The notes: generated by a model not told the origin, from the sequence alone. DNA of 64,000 bases from Amycolatopsis marina (GCF_900111885.1 NZ_FOKG01000018.1:62001-126000); one strand, 5' to 3'. Counted from the stretch's first letter, positions 1 through 9,164 are shown. Made by a program: numbers and translations.

Positions 1-172
1 CCACCGGGAACACCTGTCGCATACGGCCCGCTCGGATGTCCACCTCGACCGGGTTGAACGAGGTTCCCGCGACCCGCACCAGCACCTGCCCTGGTCCCGG
101 ACTCGGCAGGTCGACGTCCTCGACGCGCAGGACGTCGGCATCTCCGTGCTCGTGGTAGCGCACCGCCTTCAC
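1..172 (-). CDS. Zinc-type alcohol dehydrogenase / quinone oxidoreductase, N-terminal part
   Basis: The reverse strand encodes the first 57 residues of a medium-chain reductase; the rest lies beyond the left edge. The start VKAVRYHEHGDADVLRVED, then PSPGPGQVLVRV and an FNPVEVDIRAGRM stretch, match the GroES-like N-terminal fold of NADPH:quinone reductases. These enzymes reduce quinones or enals in the cytoplasm with NAD(P)H. The GTG start at 172 is supported by an AGGAGG-type ribosome site about 8 bases upstream. The catalytic and nucleotide-binding parts are not visible, so substrate and zinc dependence cannot be judged. Confidence 0.8.
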   Translation of the reverse strand, partial: MKAVRYHEHGDADVLRVEDVDLPSPGPGQVLVRVAGTSFNPVEVDIRAGRMRQVFPV

Positions 173-613
173 CCCAGGACCTCCTCCTGCGTGTGCCGAT
201 CAATATCGTCGCAGCAGTGGCAACCGGTTTGTCGCCGCGTGTGCGCTCGTCGGTGGTTTAGGACCTCACGGGCTCCTGCCACAGCGCTACCGTGGCGCAG
301 GCCGCCGCGAGCAGCCAGACAACGGGCCCGGACAGTCCGCCCAGCGGGTCGACGTGGCCGGCTATGTGACCCGCCGGCCGAGCCTCACGGACCGGCATGC
401 CCAGGTGATCGAGGTCGCCGCCAGCCACAACGAGTGGAGGTGCGAGATCTGGCAGCCGGTCACGACGGAGGCGAACGCGGTGCTCGGCTCGCTGCCTGGC
501 ACGGATCTGCGGGGGATGGCGGCAACACTGCAGCGCCTCGCCGAGGTGACCTATGACCAGGCGCGGAACCTGTTGGCGCCCACTCAGATCGGCTCCGTCA
601 GCCACGATGCCGT
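173..613. other. About 440 bp with no assignable gene
   Basis: This gap lies between the reductase start and the end of the TetR gene. A plus-strand frame is open across roughly 240-776 and between 354 and 590 it reads like plausible protein, but it has no good start, no recognised motif, and runs antisense into the TetR gene. It may be the remnant of a lost gene. I do not call a CDS. Confidence 0.4.
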
Positions 614-1195
614 TCAGGGAAACACGATGCGCTCGACCGCCGCCGTGACAAGTCGTTCGCGCTCGGCCTCCGAAAGCACGTCCGGCAGCGTGAGCTGCTC
701 CACGATCAGCCAGTTGAACGCCAAGTACAGCAGGCGGACGGCGGTCGCATCCCCCGGCAGGCCAGAGCCCTCGTGATAGGCGACGTTGGCGTCGATGTCG
801 GCGCGGACACGTTCGGTCAGCACGGCGCGTAGCGCGGGGCGGCGGGTCGCCTCGAGCCGCAGTTCGAGGAGCGCGAGGTAGCCGCTGCGAAATGCGCTGA
901 CGCGACCGACCAGTTCCCGCATCAGGAACGTGTAGGTCCGCACATCCGCGTCTGCCGCCCGCTGGCGCGCGATCAGCTCGTCGTCGGGCTGAAGCCGTTC
1001 GTAGACCCGGGCACCGGCCTGCGTGAGCAGGTCATCGCGGTTGGCGAAGTAGTTGGAAGCCGTGCCGGGCGGCACCGCGGCCTCGGTGTCCACGGCCCGG
1101 AACGTCAGCCCTCGTGCGCCGTCCTTCGCCAGCACCTCGATGGCGGCGTCGACGAGAGCCGCCCGTCGCTCGTTGTTCCTGCGCACCATCGACAC
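614..1195 (-). CDS. TetR-family transcriptional regulator
   Basis: This 193-residue protein has the TetR layout: an N-terminal helix-turn-helix at about residues 28-57 ending in TASNYFANRDDLL, the usual recognition helix and YF/Y-x-NRDDL turn, followed by an all-helical ligand domain of normal length. It lies 72 bp downstream of a desaturase on the same strand and may be co-transcribed with it. A second desaturase/TetR pair lies at 10.6-12.2 kb, so control of acyl desaturation is a reasonable inference. A second Met three codons in is an alternative start. Confidence 0.85.
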   Translation of the reverse strand: MSMVRRNNERRAALVDAAIEVLAKDGARGLTFRAVDTEAAVPPGTASNYFANRDDLLTQAGARVYERLQPDDELIARQRAADADVRTYTFLMRELVGRVSAFRSGYLALLELRLEATRRPALRAVLTERVRADIDANVAYHEGSGLPGDATAVRLLYLAFNWLIVEQLTLPDVLSEAERERLVTAAVERIVFP

Positions 1196-1227
1196 CGCTT
1201 CACAGGTAGCCCGTAACCACTACATGC

Positions 1228-1239
1228 ACAGTACTCTGT
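1228..1239. promoter_or_regulatory. Possible short inverted repeat upstream of the TetR gene
   Basis: ACAGTACTCTGT has 4-base inverted arms around a TACT centre and lies about 33 bases upstream of the TetR start, inside the desaturase-TetR gap. It could be an autoregulatory operator, but the arms are short and could arise by chance. Confidence 0.25.
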
Positions 1240-1267
1240 CGGTCGTGCAAGGGGTGGGGCCGCCACG

Positions 1268-2239
1268 TCACGGCTGGCGGAGCTTCTCCAGCCGCTGCGG
1301 TGTCGGCCACCGGACCTTCCAGGCCCAGCCGAGCCGCTCGAACAACCGGATGACCGCGGCGGAGATGTCCAGCTGCCCGCGCTCGACCCCGTGTCGCGCA
1401 CAGGTGGGATCGGCGTGGTGGGAGTTGTGCCACGACTCACCGAACGACGCGATCGCCAAGGGCCAGAAGTTCGCGGAGCGGTCACGGCTGCGGAAGGGAC
1501 GCTCGCCCAGCATGTGGCAGATCGAGTTGACCGACCACGTGACGTGGTGCAACAACGCGATCCGCACGAGTCCCGCCCAGAAGAAGCCGGTCAGCGCCCC
1601 CGTCCAGGACCACGTCAGCAGTCCGCCGAGCAGGGCAGGGAGCAGCAGGGTTGCCGCACTGAGCAGGGGGAACAGGCGGTTCACGCGGACGATGTCGCGG
1701 TCGGCGAGCAGGTCTGGGGCGAACCGTTCGATGTTGGTCATGTCCCGGTCGAACAGCCAGCCCACGTGGGCGTGCCAGAATCCCTTGACCAGCGCGGTCG
1801 CGGTCGTACCGAACCGCCACGGCGAGTGCGGATCACCCTCCCTGTCCGCGTAGGCGTGGTGCCTGCGGTGATCGGCGACCCAACTGATGACCGGGCCCTG
1901 CATGGCCATACTGCCTGCCACCGCCAGCCCGATCCGCAGTGGCCGCACCGTCCGGAACGACCCGTGGGTGAAATACCGGTGGAACCCGACCGTCACCCCG
2001 AGCCCACTCAGCGCGTAGAAGAAGGCCACCAGGCCGATGTCTGTCCAGCCGATTCCCCAGCCCCACGCCGCGGGCACGGCCGCCGCCACCGCCAGCAACG
2101 GCACGACGACAAACGTGCCTACCAGGACGATTTCCTTGCGGGGGCGTCTACCGGCGACGATCGGCGGCCGGGATCTGCGTGGCTCCCGAGTCGGTGCCGG
2201 GGGCTGTGTGGATGGCGCGTTCTCCGAGGTGGTGGTCAA
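1268..2239 (-). CDS. Membrane fatty acyl-CoA desaturase (delta-9 type), copy 1
   Basis: A 323-residue di-iron membrane desaturase. The three histidine boxes are HRYFTH (residues 87-92), HRRHH (124-128) and HNSHH (271-275). Hydrophobic pairs at about 38-82 and 190-235 give the usual four transmembrane helices. Enzymes of this family insert a cis double bond in acyl chains bound to CoA using O2 and an electron donor. The likely start is TTG at 2239, preceded by GGAG about 7 bases upstream. Box sequence and flanks are very close to the desaturase at 11243-12223, so the two are paralogues. Probably the first gene of a unit with the downstream TetR gene. Substrate position is inferred from the family. 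Confidence 0.9.
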   Translation of the reverse strand: MTTTSENAPSTQPPAPTREPRRSRPPIVAGRRPRKEIVLVGTFVVVPLLAVAAAVPAAWGWGIGWTDIGLVAFFYALSGLGVTVGFHRYFTHGSFRTVRPLRIGLAVAGSMAMQGPVISWVADHRRHHAYADREGDPHSPWRFGTTATALVKGFWHAHVGWLFDRDMTNIERFAPDLLADRDIVRVNRLFPLLSAATLLLPALLGGLLTWSWTGALTGFFWAGLVRIALLHHVTWSVNSICHMLGERPFRSRDRSANFWPLAIASFGESWHNSHHADPTCARHGVERGQLDISAAVIRLFERLGWAWKVRWPTPQRLEKLRQP

Positions 2240-2522
2240 GGTACTCCACTCCTCTTTGTCCTTGCTCTCGTCTCAACTCGGGTATCGGGTTCCCCTATTG
2301 CGTGGCGGAAAACAACGCGTGGCCGCGGCCGGGAATGAATCGGCGGCCGGGTGGGTTGTACAGGGTGGTCGTAGTTTTTGAGTGTTCGTGTTACCTGCAC
2401 GCTCGCGAGGAACGATGTTGCGGGCGCGCCGCTTTCCTTCAGTCAGCTGGAGAAGCCGCGTCGAGAACCGGCCAGGGGCACCGCAGAGTGCGGACCCCTC
2501 ATCCAGCCCTGTAAGGAGCAAA

Positions 2523-2723
2523 ATGACTCAGGGAACAGTCAAGTGGTTCAACGCGGAGAAGGGCTTCGGCTTCATCTCCCAGAACGACGGACCGGACGTC
2601 TTCGTGCACTACTCGGAGATCGAGGGCAACGGTTTCCGTAGCCTCGACGAGAACCAGCACGTGGAGTTCGAGCTGGCGCAGGGCCCCAAGGGCCCGCAGG
2701 CCACCGCAGTCCGCTCGGTCTGA
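2523..2723 (+). CDS. cspA: Cold-shock domain protein
   Basis: A 66-residue single-domain cold-shock protein. It starts [18 protein letters not shown], containing RNP1 (KGFGFI), followed by RNP2 (VFVHY), and binds single-stranded RNA and DNA as an RNA chaperone. The ATG at 2523 follows a strong AAGGAG site at the usual spacing; longer upstream frames lack this support. The 283-bp gap before it, shared with the divergent desaturase, leaves room for a long 5' leader, as is common for this family, though no specific leader element is visible. A perfect hairpin follows 37 bases after the stop. Confidence 0.95.
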   Translation: MTQGTVKWFNAEKGFGFISQNDGPDVFVHYSEIEGNGFRSLDENQHVEFELAQGPKGPQATAVRSV

Positions 2724-2760
2724 GCCACCGCAGGCGCAAGTCTGCAACGGTTGTCATGTA

Positions 2761-2796
2761 GCGAGGGGCCGACACCAGCTGGTGTCGGCCCCTCGC
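2761..2796. terminator. Perfect hairpin between convergent cspA and sigma factor genes
   Basis: Left arm GCGAGGGGCCGACACCAG and right arm CTGGTGTCGGCCCCTCGC are exact complements (18 bp). The hairpin lies between two convergent stop codons and can serve both strands. It has no strong U-tract, as usual in GC-rich actinobacteria. Confidence 0.85.
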
Positions 2797-2803
2797 CGCG
2801 TGT

Positions 2804-4081
2804 TCAGGGAAGTTCGCACGCCTCGGCACGCTCGAGCAGGAGTGCGCGTTCCCGCTCGTTCTGGGTCAGCGCCGCCGCGCGTTCGAACTCCGCACGGGCC
2901 TCCTCGAGACGGCCGAGCCTGCTGAGGAAGTCCCCGCGCACGCTCGGCAGCAGGTGATAACTCCGCAGGGACGGCTCGTCGGCCAGGCCGCCGAGGTGTT
3001 CCAGGCCCGCCTCCGGACCGAACGCCATCATCAACGCGACAGCGCGGTTGAGTTCCACGATCGGAGACGGCGAGACGGTCGCCAGTTCCGCGTAGAGGTC
3101 CGCGATCCGTTCCCAGTCCGTCTCCCCGGCGGTGCGTGCCCTGCCATGGCACGCCGCGATCGCCGCCTGCAGGGTGTAGGAACCGCGTGGCCCCTCCACC
3201 GTCTCCGCTCGCTCCAATGCGGTGAGCCCGCGGCGAATCAGCAACTGGTCCCACCGCCCCCGGTCCTGGTCGAGCAGCAGGATCGGCTCGCCTGTCGGCC
3301 CAGTACGTGCCTTGGTCCTCGACGCCTGGATCTCCATCAACGCCACCAGGCCGTGTACCTCGGGCTCCTTCGGGACGAGCTCGGCGAGTATGCGACCGAG
3401 ACGCAACGCGTCCGCGCACAGTTCGGGCCGCATCCAGTCCGCACCGGCGGTGGCGGAATACCCCTCGTTGAACACGAGATAGATGACCTCGAGCACCGAG
3501 GACAGCCGCTCCGCGAGTTCGGCGCCCTCCGGCACCTCGAACGGGACCTTCGCCTTTGCCAGCGCCCGTTTCGCACGCACGATCCGCTGCGCGATGGTGG
3601 GCTCGGGAGCGAGGAACGCACGGGCGATTTCCGGCGTTGTCAGGCCACCGAGCAGGCGCAGCGTGAGCGCCACCCTGGCCTCGGTGGACAGCACCGGATG
3701 ACACGCCGTGAACACCAGACTGAGCAGGTCGTCACCGATGTGGTCGTCCACCACAAATGCCTCGGGCTCGGGCACCGATCCGGCCCCGCCGAGCTCCAGA
3801 TCACGGCCGATCTCCTCGACTTTGCGCTCGAGCCGTTGCTGCCTGCGCACCAGGTCGATCGCCCGACGTTTCGCGGTCGTCATCAGCCAGGCGCCGGGAT
3901 TGTCCGGCACGCCCGACTCGGGCCACTGCTCCAGCGCGGCGACCAGCGCGTCCTGCGCGAGTTCCTCGGCAAGACCCACATCGCGGACGATGCGCATCAG
4001 CCCGGCGATCAGTCTCGGCGACTCGATGCGCCACACCGCGTCGATCGCCCGATGCGTGTCGGACACGTCGAGCACCGTCAC
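2804..4081 (-). CDS. ECF42-type RNA polymerase sigma factor with C-terminal extension (solo)
   Basis: A 425-residue sigma factor. Region 2 is at about residues 15-85 (LAEELAQDALVAAL, then NPGAWLMTTAKRRAIDLVRR), region 4 at about 125-175 (LTTPEIARAFLAPEPTIAQR), and a long helical TPR-like extension runs to the end with ECF42 signatures YLVFNEGYSAT and ELNRAVALMMAFGP. It directs RNA polymerase to a specific regulon. ECF42 genes usually sit beside a DGPF (YCII-like) partner; none is seen upstream here, whereas the second ECF42 gene at 25042 has one. It is convergent with cspA. Confidence 0.9.
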   Translation of the reverse strand: MTVLDVSDTHRAIDAVWRIESPRLIAGLMRIVRDVGLAEELAQDALVAALEQWPESGVPDNPGAWLMTTAKRRAIDLVRRQQRLERKVEEIGRDLELGGAGSVPEPEAFVVDDHIGDDLLSLVFTACHPVLSTEARVALTLRLLGGLTTPEIARAFLAPEPTIAQRIVRAKRALAKAKVPFEVPEGAELAERLSSVLEVIYLVFNEGYSATAGADWMRPELCADALRLGRILAELVPKEPEVHGLVALMEIQASRTKARTGPTGEPILLLDQDRGRWDQLLIRRGLTALERAETVEGPRGSYTLQAAIAACHGRARTAGETDWERIADLYAELATVSPSPIVELNRAVALMMAFGPEAGLEHLGGLADEPSLRSYHLLPSVRGDFLSRLGRLEEARAEFERAAALTQNERERALLLERAEACELP

Positions 4082-4455
4082 GATCCGGCCTCGGTGTCCT
4101 CGACAACGTCACGGGTGGTCATGAAATGCAAGGTGCCCCTCTCCCGCCATGCCAGCTGGTGCAGCTCCCGTAATCGCACATGGTGCACTGTCCGGCCCGG
4201 CCGCCACCAGATACCCACTGGAACACATCCGGCTACCTGGTCACCTCAAGCCGGGGGAGTCCTGTGAGGCGAACATGCGACAACGCCAATCGCCGTGAAG
4301 CACGCTTCCCGCCCCTGAGCGCCATTCTGACCGACTCGGAGAACAACTTCCGATATTGGGCCCCGCACGCCGTGGTGTCGTGGCCGAGCAGCCGAATTGG
4401 TCCGCTGGTGGCGTAATCGGTTTCCGGCGTGCGGCAGCGCCCCTAGCGTGACCGC
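4082..4455. other. 374-bp divergent intergenic region
   Basis: It separates the ECF42 gene (minus) from the hydrolase gene (plus) and should hold both promoters. I see no coding frame with start, ribosome site and plausible composition, and no DGPF partner gene for the sigma factor. Confidence 0.5.
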
Positions 4456-5253
4456 ATGGACTCATTGATCACCGGTACGGCGGCGGGTGTGCCGTTCACC
4501 GCCCTACCCCCTGCGGACGCGGGCCCCGCCCCCCTGATCGTCACCTGGCACATGCTCGACGCGCCGAGGTCGGACGCCGCGTTCGCTGCCGCGTTGCCGA
4601 TGAACGACGTGCCCGCGTGGCGGGTCCACCTCGGCATGCCGATGTGTGGAGCGCGCATGGTCGACGGCAGCATGGACGCCGGATTGGAGTTGATACGCAA
4701 GGACGTCCTGATGTCCTATTTGTACCCGTTCGTGCGGCAAGCGACCGAGGAGTTCCCGGCCGCGCTGGCGTCGATCCGCGCGCAGTTGCCGGTCGACGAC
4801 GGACCGATAGGCGTGCTCGGCGGTTCGCTGGGTGGTGCCGTCGCACTGCGTGTCCTCACCGACACCGAGACACCGGTCTTCGCCGGTGCCGTGGTGAACG
4901 CCGCCATCCGGATGCGGTCCGTCGTCGGCCTGTTCCCCGGCGACTACCCGTATGACGCCGAGTCCGAGGAGGCCGTCGACAGCCTGGACTTCGTCGCGAA
5001 GGCGGACGTCATCGCCGGCCGCGCACCGCTGCTGGTGGTCAGCGGCGAGCAGGATCACCCGGAGCTGCGCATCGATGCGATGCGCCTGGTCACGGCTGTG
5101 GGGGAGCGGTCCGAACTGCTGTCGATTCCTGGGCTGGGGCATCCGCTCGCCGACGAGCCCGGAATCGAACCCGCGCCACAACTGCCGCTGGCTCGCGAGG
5201 TGGACAACGGCCTGACCAGGTGGTTCCACCGCCAGCTCACGAACGTGAGTTAG
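4456..5253 (+). CDS. Alpha/beta hydrolase
   Basis: A 265-residue alpha/beta hydrolase. The nucleophile elbow is GGSLGG (Ser124), the acid is probably Asp200 in SGEQDHPE, and the base is His229 in GLGHPLADEPG, in the right order and spacing for a catalytic triad. No signal peptide or membrane segment is seen, so it is cytoplasmic. The substrate is unknown; esterase or peptidase activity are both possible for this fold. It stands alone, divergent from the ECF42 gene. Confidence 0.8.
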   Translation: MDSLITGTAAGVPFTALPPADAGPAPLIVTWHMLDAPRSDAAFAAALPMNDVPAWRVHLGMPMCGARMVDGSMDAGLELIRKDVLMSYLYPFVRQATEEFPAALASIRAQLPVDDGPIGVLGGSLGGAVALRVLTDTETPVFAGAVVNAAIRMRSVVGLFPGDYPYDAESEEAVDSLDFVAKADVIAGRAPLLVVSGEQDHPELRIDAMRLVTAVGERSELLSIPGLGHPLADEPGIEPAPQLPLAREVDNGLTRWFHRQLTNVS

Positions 5254-5325
5254 GCGCACCGGCGTTCAGCTGCTTGATCGACCTGCCCCCTTGCCCCGCC
5301 GACGGCGTCAGTACGGTCGGGCGCG

Positions 5326-5964
5326 ATGTCCACAGCACACTCGGCCCAGCCCAGTCACGTCTGGTACGTCAGCTACGGGTCGAACATGTACGCCGACCGA
5401 CTCACCTGCTACCTCAAGGGCGGCACACCTCCGGGCGCACGCAACGCGTGCCCGGGTTGCCGAGACCAGCGACCACCGCTGGCCGACACCAAACACGAAC
5501 TACCAGGCGGCATCTACTTCGCGACCGAGTCGAAGCTGTGGGGCGGCGGGATCGCGTTCTATGACCCCGCTCTCCCTGGGACGGCGCCGGCCCGCGCCTA
5601 CCTGGTCACCGCGGAACAGTTCACCGACATCGCCGCACAGGAGATGCACCGGGTGCCGGAGCCGCACGGCGCCCTCGACCTGAGCCGTGTCCTCGAATCA
5701 GGCCGTGCCCAACTCGGTCCAGGCCGATACGAGACACTGCTGCATCTCGGCGAAGTCGACGGTCACCCGGTGCTGACCTTCACCGCGCCATGGCCGGCTG
5801 ACGCCGTCGAGCACGCCGCGCCGTCAGCGCCCTACCTGCGAATGCTCGCGGGCGGGCTGGGGGAAGCCCACCAGTGGGACATCCACCGTGCGGCGCGCTA
5901 TCTCGCAGGCCTTCCCGGCGCGAACGGCGCCTGGAAAGCCGCGGACATCGCCGCCCTTCTCTGA
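5326..5964 (+). CDS. Gamma-glutamylcyclotransferase-fold protein
   Basis: A 212-residue protein opening with VWYVSYGSNM, the phosphate-like binding loop (YGSN) of the gamma-glutamylcyclotransferase / AIG2 fold. Related actinobacterial proteins are often mislabelled as histone deacetylases. The middle (GGGIAFYDPALPGTAPARAY) fits the beta-barrel core. I cannot assign the catalytic Glu with certainty, so the reaction (release of pyroglutamate from gamma-glutamyl compounds) is only a family-level guess. It is read in the same direction as its neighbours but is separated from both by 70-90 bp. Confidence 0.7.
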   Translation: MSTAHSAQPSHVWYVSYGSNMYADRLTCYLKGGTPPGARNACPGCRDQRPPLADTKHELPGGIYFATESKLWGGGIAFYDPALPGTAPARAYLVTAEQFTDIAAQEMHRVPEPHGALDLSRVLESGRAQLGPGRYETLLHLGEVDGHPVLTFTAPWPADAVEHAAPSAPYLRMLAGGLGEAHQWDIHRAARYLAGLPGANGAWKAADIAALL

Positions 5965-6051
5965 GGCGACGATCTCGGTCGCCGGTTCGCGAGGCCACTT
6001 TCGCCGAATTGGACCGCGACCACGAACCACCGCACGTGACAGCATCCGGAC

Positions 6052-6696
6052 GTGATCAGTCTCGGCTCCGCGCTCGGAGTCTTCGCAGTGGCACTGGGAA
6101 TGGTTCTGACTCCCGGGCCCAACATGATGTACCTCGTTTCTCGGAGCATCACCCAGGGCAGGCGCGCGGGAGCCATCTCCCTCGGCGGAGTCGCCATGGG
6201 ATTCCTGGTGTACATGGCCGCGGCCAACCTCGGTCTCTCCCTGGTCTTCGTCGCGGTGCCACAGCTGTACCTGGCAGTGAAGCTCGCAGGCGCCGCCTAC
6301 CTCGGCTGGCTTGCCTGGAAGGCACTGCGACCGGGCGGAGCGTCGCTGTTCGCGCCGCAGCAGCTCGACCCGGACTCGCCGCGCAGGCTCTTCGTGATGG
6401 GGCTGATGACCAACCTGCTGAACCCCAAGATCGCCGTGCTGTACCTGTCGTTGATTCCCCAGTTCATCGACCCCACCGCAGGGAATCTGCTGCTGCAGGG
6501 ATTCCTCCTCGGCGGAGTGCAGATAGTCGTGGCGCTCACCGTGAACTTCGCGATCGTGCTGGTCTCCGGGACCCTGGCGGTCTTTCTGGCCCGTCGCCCC
6601 AATTGGTTGCGGATCCAGCGGTACCTGATGGGCACCGTGCTCGGCGCGCTGGCGATCAAACTCGCGACCGACCACTCCCGGCCCGCGGCCGCCTGA
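6052..6696 (+). CDS. LysE/RhtB-family amino acid exporter
   Basis: A 214-residue membrane protein with about six hydrophobic segments. It carries the family hallmark GMVLTPGPNMMYLVSRS near the N terminus and NLLNPKIAVLYLSLIPQF in the middle. The family exports amino acids or related metabolites. The start is GTG at 6052. The substrate cannot be deduced from sequence. Confidence 0.85.
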   Translation: MISLGSALGVFAVALGMVLTPGPNMMYLVSRSITQGRRAGAISLGGVAMGFLVYMAAANLGLSLVFVAVPQLYLAVKLAGAAYLGWLAWKALRPGGASLFAPQQLDPDSPRRLFVMGLMTNLLNPKIAVLYLSLIPQFIDPTAGNLLLQGFLLGGVQIVVALTVNFAIVLVSGTLAVFLARRPNWLRIQRYLMGTVLGALAIKLATDHSRPAAA

Positions 6697-6749
6697 ACCC
6701 CGGCAAGGGATAATCACGACCGGTCGCGATCGAACACCGGGGGACGCTC

Positions 6750-7667
6750 ATGCGGTTGGGGTTGAAGAGTCTCATCAACGCGGAGCTCGTGGCACACGTC
6801 GACGAGTGCCGGGCGGCCAATGCCGGGTCGGGGACCGCGAAGGGCCCGAGCACGCTGGGTGAGCTGCTGGAAGTACGGGCCAGACGGGCCGCGGTCACAT
6901 CACCTGCCGACTCGTCGGCCGTCGAACAGGTAGCCGAAGCCGCTGGTCGGCGAGTGCCCGTGAGAGTCCTCGCTCCCGGCGGAGCCGTGCCACGCGGCGT
7001 ATATCTGGACATCCACGGTGGCGGCTTCTACATGGCTCGGCGGCGCAGGGGGACGCGCGCAACCAGCAGCTCGCGGATGCGCTCGGAATCGTCGTCGTGA
7101 GTGTGGACTACCGGCTCGCTCCTGAACATCCCTGGCCCGCCGCTCCCGACGACTGCGAAACAGCCGCACTGTGGCTCCTTGAGCAGGCCGGAACTCGTTT
7201 CGGCACGACAAGACTGGCGATCGGCGGCTTTTCGGCGGGGGCCACCCTCGCCATGGCGGTACTGCTGCGCCTGCGCGACCGCGGTCTCGCCGACGCGTTC
7301 GGCGGGGCCGCGTTGCACGTACGATCTGAGCGGTCTGACCCCCGCAGGTCGGCTGATCGCTGATGAGTACTTCATTCAGGCATACGCCGGTCACGTGACT
7401 GACCGCACGGTCCACGACATCTCCCCGGTCTACGGGGACCTGCGCGGCCTGTGTCCGATTTTGCTGGTCGTCGGCAGCTCGGACATCCTGCTCGAGGACA
7501 ACACGGCTATGGCTGCCCGGGTTTCGGCGGCCGGCGGCGAAGTCGACCTCCGGATCTACCCGGAGGCCCCCCACGCCTTCACCTCCCGCTCGACCGGCAT
7601 GGCCAAAGCAGCGCTGCACGATATCGAGTGCTGGCTCGCCGACCGCTTCTTCACCGCCTCCAGTTGA
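6750..7667 (+). pseudogene. HSL-type (HGGG) esterase, interrupted by two compensating frameshifts
   Basis: Three consecutive frames together encode one intact-looking alpha/beta hydrolase: N-terminal part with the oxyanion HGGGF (about 7014-7028), middle part with VDYRLAPEHPWP and nucleophile GGFSAGA, and end part with SSDILLED and PHAF supplying Asp and His. A base seems missing in the GG at 7034-7035 (ATGGCTCGG where ATGGGCTCG would keep frame) and an extra base is present near 7316, restoring frame. As written the gene makes only a 116-residue fragment. Either a recent pseudogene or sequencing errors. The ATG at 6750 has a GGGGGA ribosome site. Confidence 0.75.
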
Positions 7668-7686
7668 AGTTCGATCGCCGACAGCA

Positions 7687-7709
7687 AAGTGCTCAGAAGG
7701 TGAGCACTT
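7687..7709. terminator. Hairpin between esterase and VOC protein
   Basis: AAGTGCTCA and TGAGCACTT are perfect 9-bp arms around a GAAGG loop, 19 bases after the esterase stop. It may be a terminator; its place 50 bases before the next start also allows an operator role. Confidence 0.5.
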
Positions 7710-7760
7710 CGGCCCTGATGCTGGCCTTGTCAGCAAGTCACGCCGCCGAAGGGAACACCG

Positions 7761-8186
7761 ATGTTGCGCGGATTCTCCACCATCAGCCTTTTCGCCGAGG
7801 ACATCCAGGCAGCCAAGCACTGGTACACCGACCTTTTGGGGCTCGAGCCATACTTCGAGCGCCCCGTTGATGGACCGCTCGCGTACGTCGAGTTCCGCGT
7901 CGGCGACTATCAACACGAACTGGGCATCATCGACAGTCGCTATGCACCCCACGTTCCGCCCCCCGCCCCAGGGGGAGTGGTGCTGTACTGGCACGTCGAC
8001 GACGTCGAGACCACACTCGAGACACTGCTCGCCAAGGGGGCGAGAGAACACGAGGCGCTGACCGTCCGCGAGGAGGGGTTCGTCACCGCCTCGGTGATCG
8101 ATCCGTTCGGCAACGTCCTCGGCATCATGAAAAGTCCGCACTACCTTGACGTTCTCGCTGGTTTTTCGGGACGCGAACCCGCTTGA
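7761..8186 (+). CDS. VOC-family (glyoxalase-like) protein
   Basis: A 141-residue vicinal-oxygen-chelate protein. It shows the paired beta-alpha-beta-beta-beta pattern: FSTISLFAEDIQAAKHWYTDLLGL at the N terminus and VLYWHVDDVETTLETLLAKGA ending in VIDPFGNVLGIM. Family members act as dioxygenases, glyoxalases or antibiotic-binding proteins. The gene is single with an ATG start and AAGGGAA ribosome site. The reaction is not predictable. Confidence 0.8.
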   Translation: MLRGFSTISLFAEDIQAAKHWYTDLLGLEPYFERPVDGPLAYVEFRVGDYQHELGIIDSRYAPHVPPPAPGGVVLYWHVDDVETTLETLLAKGAREHEALTVREEGFVTASVIDPFGNVLGIMKSPHYLDVLAGFSGREPA

Positions 8187-8236
8187 CCTCGACCGGTCTG
8201 TAGGGTCGGAGATTCATCAGCGGACCGGCAAGGACG

Positions 8237-9121
8237 GTGAGCACCCATGACCGCCAGCTCAGGCCGAGTGCTCTCGTCCAACGCCCGAATGGTTCGCCTG
8301 CCCTAGTGTCAGCGCCAGCCGAACAAGCCGTTCACGCCGCCGTCGTCTCCAGGCTCAGGGCCGCGGGATGCGTGTTCGCCGAGGACGAGGCCCAGCTGCT
8401 CATTTCCGAGGCACGGACCGACTCGGACCTCACCTCGATGGTCGACCAGCGGGTCGACGGACTGCCCCTGGAACAGGTTCTCGGCTGGGCCGAGTTCCGT
8501 GGTCACCGCATCGTCGTGGATCCAGGAGTCTTCGTCCCGCGCCGCCGTACCGAGTTCCTCGTCACCCAGGCCGCCGCTGTCGCCCCACCAGCACCACTCG
8601 TCCTCGACCTGTGCTGCGGTTCCGGCGCGGTGGGCGCGGTGCTCCTCGCCGAACTGGACGATGTGGAACTCCACGCGGCCGACATAGACCCGGCCGCCGT
8701 CCACTGCGCTCGCCGCAACATCGCCGCGGCCGGCGGCCGGGTCTATGGGGGTGACCTCTACGAGCCCGTCCCCGACGGCTTGCGCGGGCGCGTAGAGGTC
8801 CTCGTGGTCAACGCCCCCTACGTGCCCACCGGCGCGATCGAACTGATGCCGCCCGAAGCCCGTCTGCACGAGCCGAGGGTCGCGCTCGACGGGGGAGTGG
8901 ACGGACTGGACATCCACCGGAGGGTGGCCGCAGAGGCGGCCGACTGGCTCGCGCCCGGTGGTCATGTGCTGATCGAGGCGAGCGAGCGCCAGGCCCCGCA
9001 CACGGCCGAGATGTTCGCCCGCAACGGTCTGGTCCCGCGAACGGCCGCCTGCGAGGAGCTCGACGCCTCGGTCGTCATCGGGACCAGACCGGCCGTCCAC
9101 AGTGGATCGTGCACGCGATAA
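8237..9121 (+). CDS. PrmC/HemK-like N5-glutamine methyltransferase paralogue
   Basis: A 294-residue class I SAM methyltransferase with the PrmC layout: helical N-terminal domain with LEQVLGWAEFRG, SAM motif I LDLCCGSGAVG (about 122-132), and the catalytic loop NAPY at residues 192-195. True PrmC release-factor methyltransferases have NPPY; this paralogue reads NAPYVPTGAI. It may methylate Gln or a related amide on another protein. Start GTG at 8237 is in frame with the whole domain; the nearby ATG is not. Confidence 0.75.
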   Translation: MSTHDRQLRPSALVQRPNGSPALVSAPAEQAVHAAVVSRLRAAGCVFAEDEAQLLISEARTDSDLTSMVDQRVDGLPLEQVLGWAEFRGHRIVVDPGVFVPRRRTEFLVTQAAAVAPPAPLVLDLCCGSGAVGAVLLAELDDVELHAADIDPAAVHCARRNIAAAGGRVYGGDLYEPVPDGLRGRVEVLVVNAPYVPTGAIELMPPEARLHEPRVALDGGVDGLDIHRRVAAEAADWLAPGGHVLIEASERQAPHTAEMFARNGLVPRTAACEELDASVVIGTRPAVHSGSCTR

Positions 9122-9164
9122 CATTCCCGCCTCGTGGCCAGACAACCGGCTGACAGGGAGCAAC

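Noticed and set aside
354-776. 140-aa plus-strand frame at the left end
   Set aside because: Partly plausible, but it runs antisense into the TetR gene, lacks a ribosome site and shows no recognised motif.
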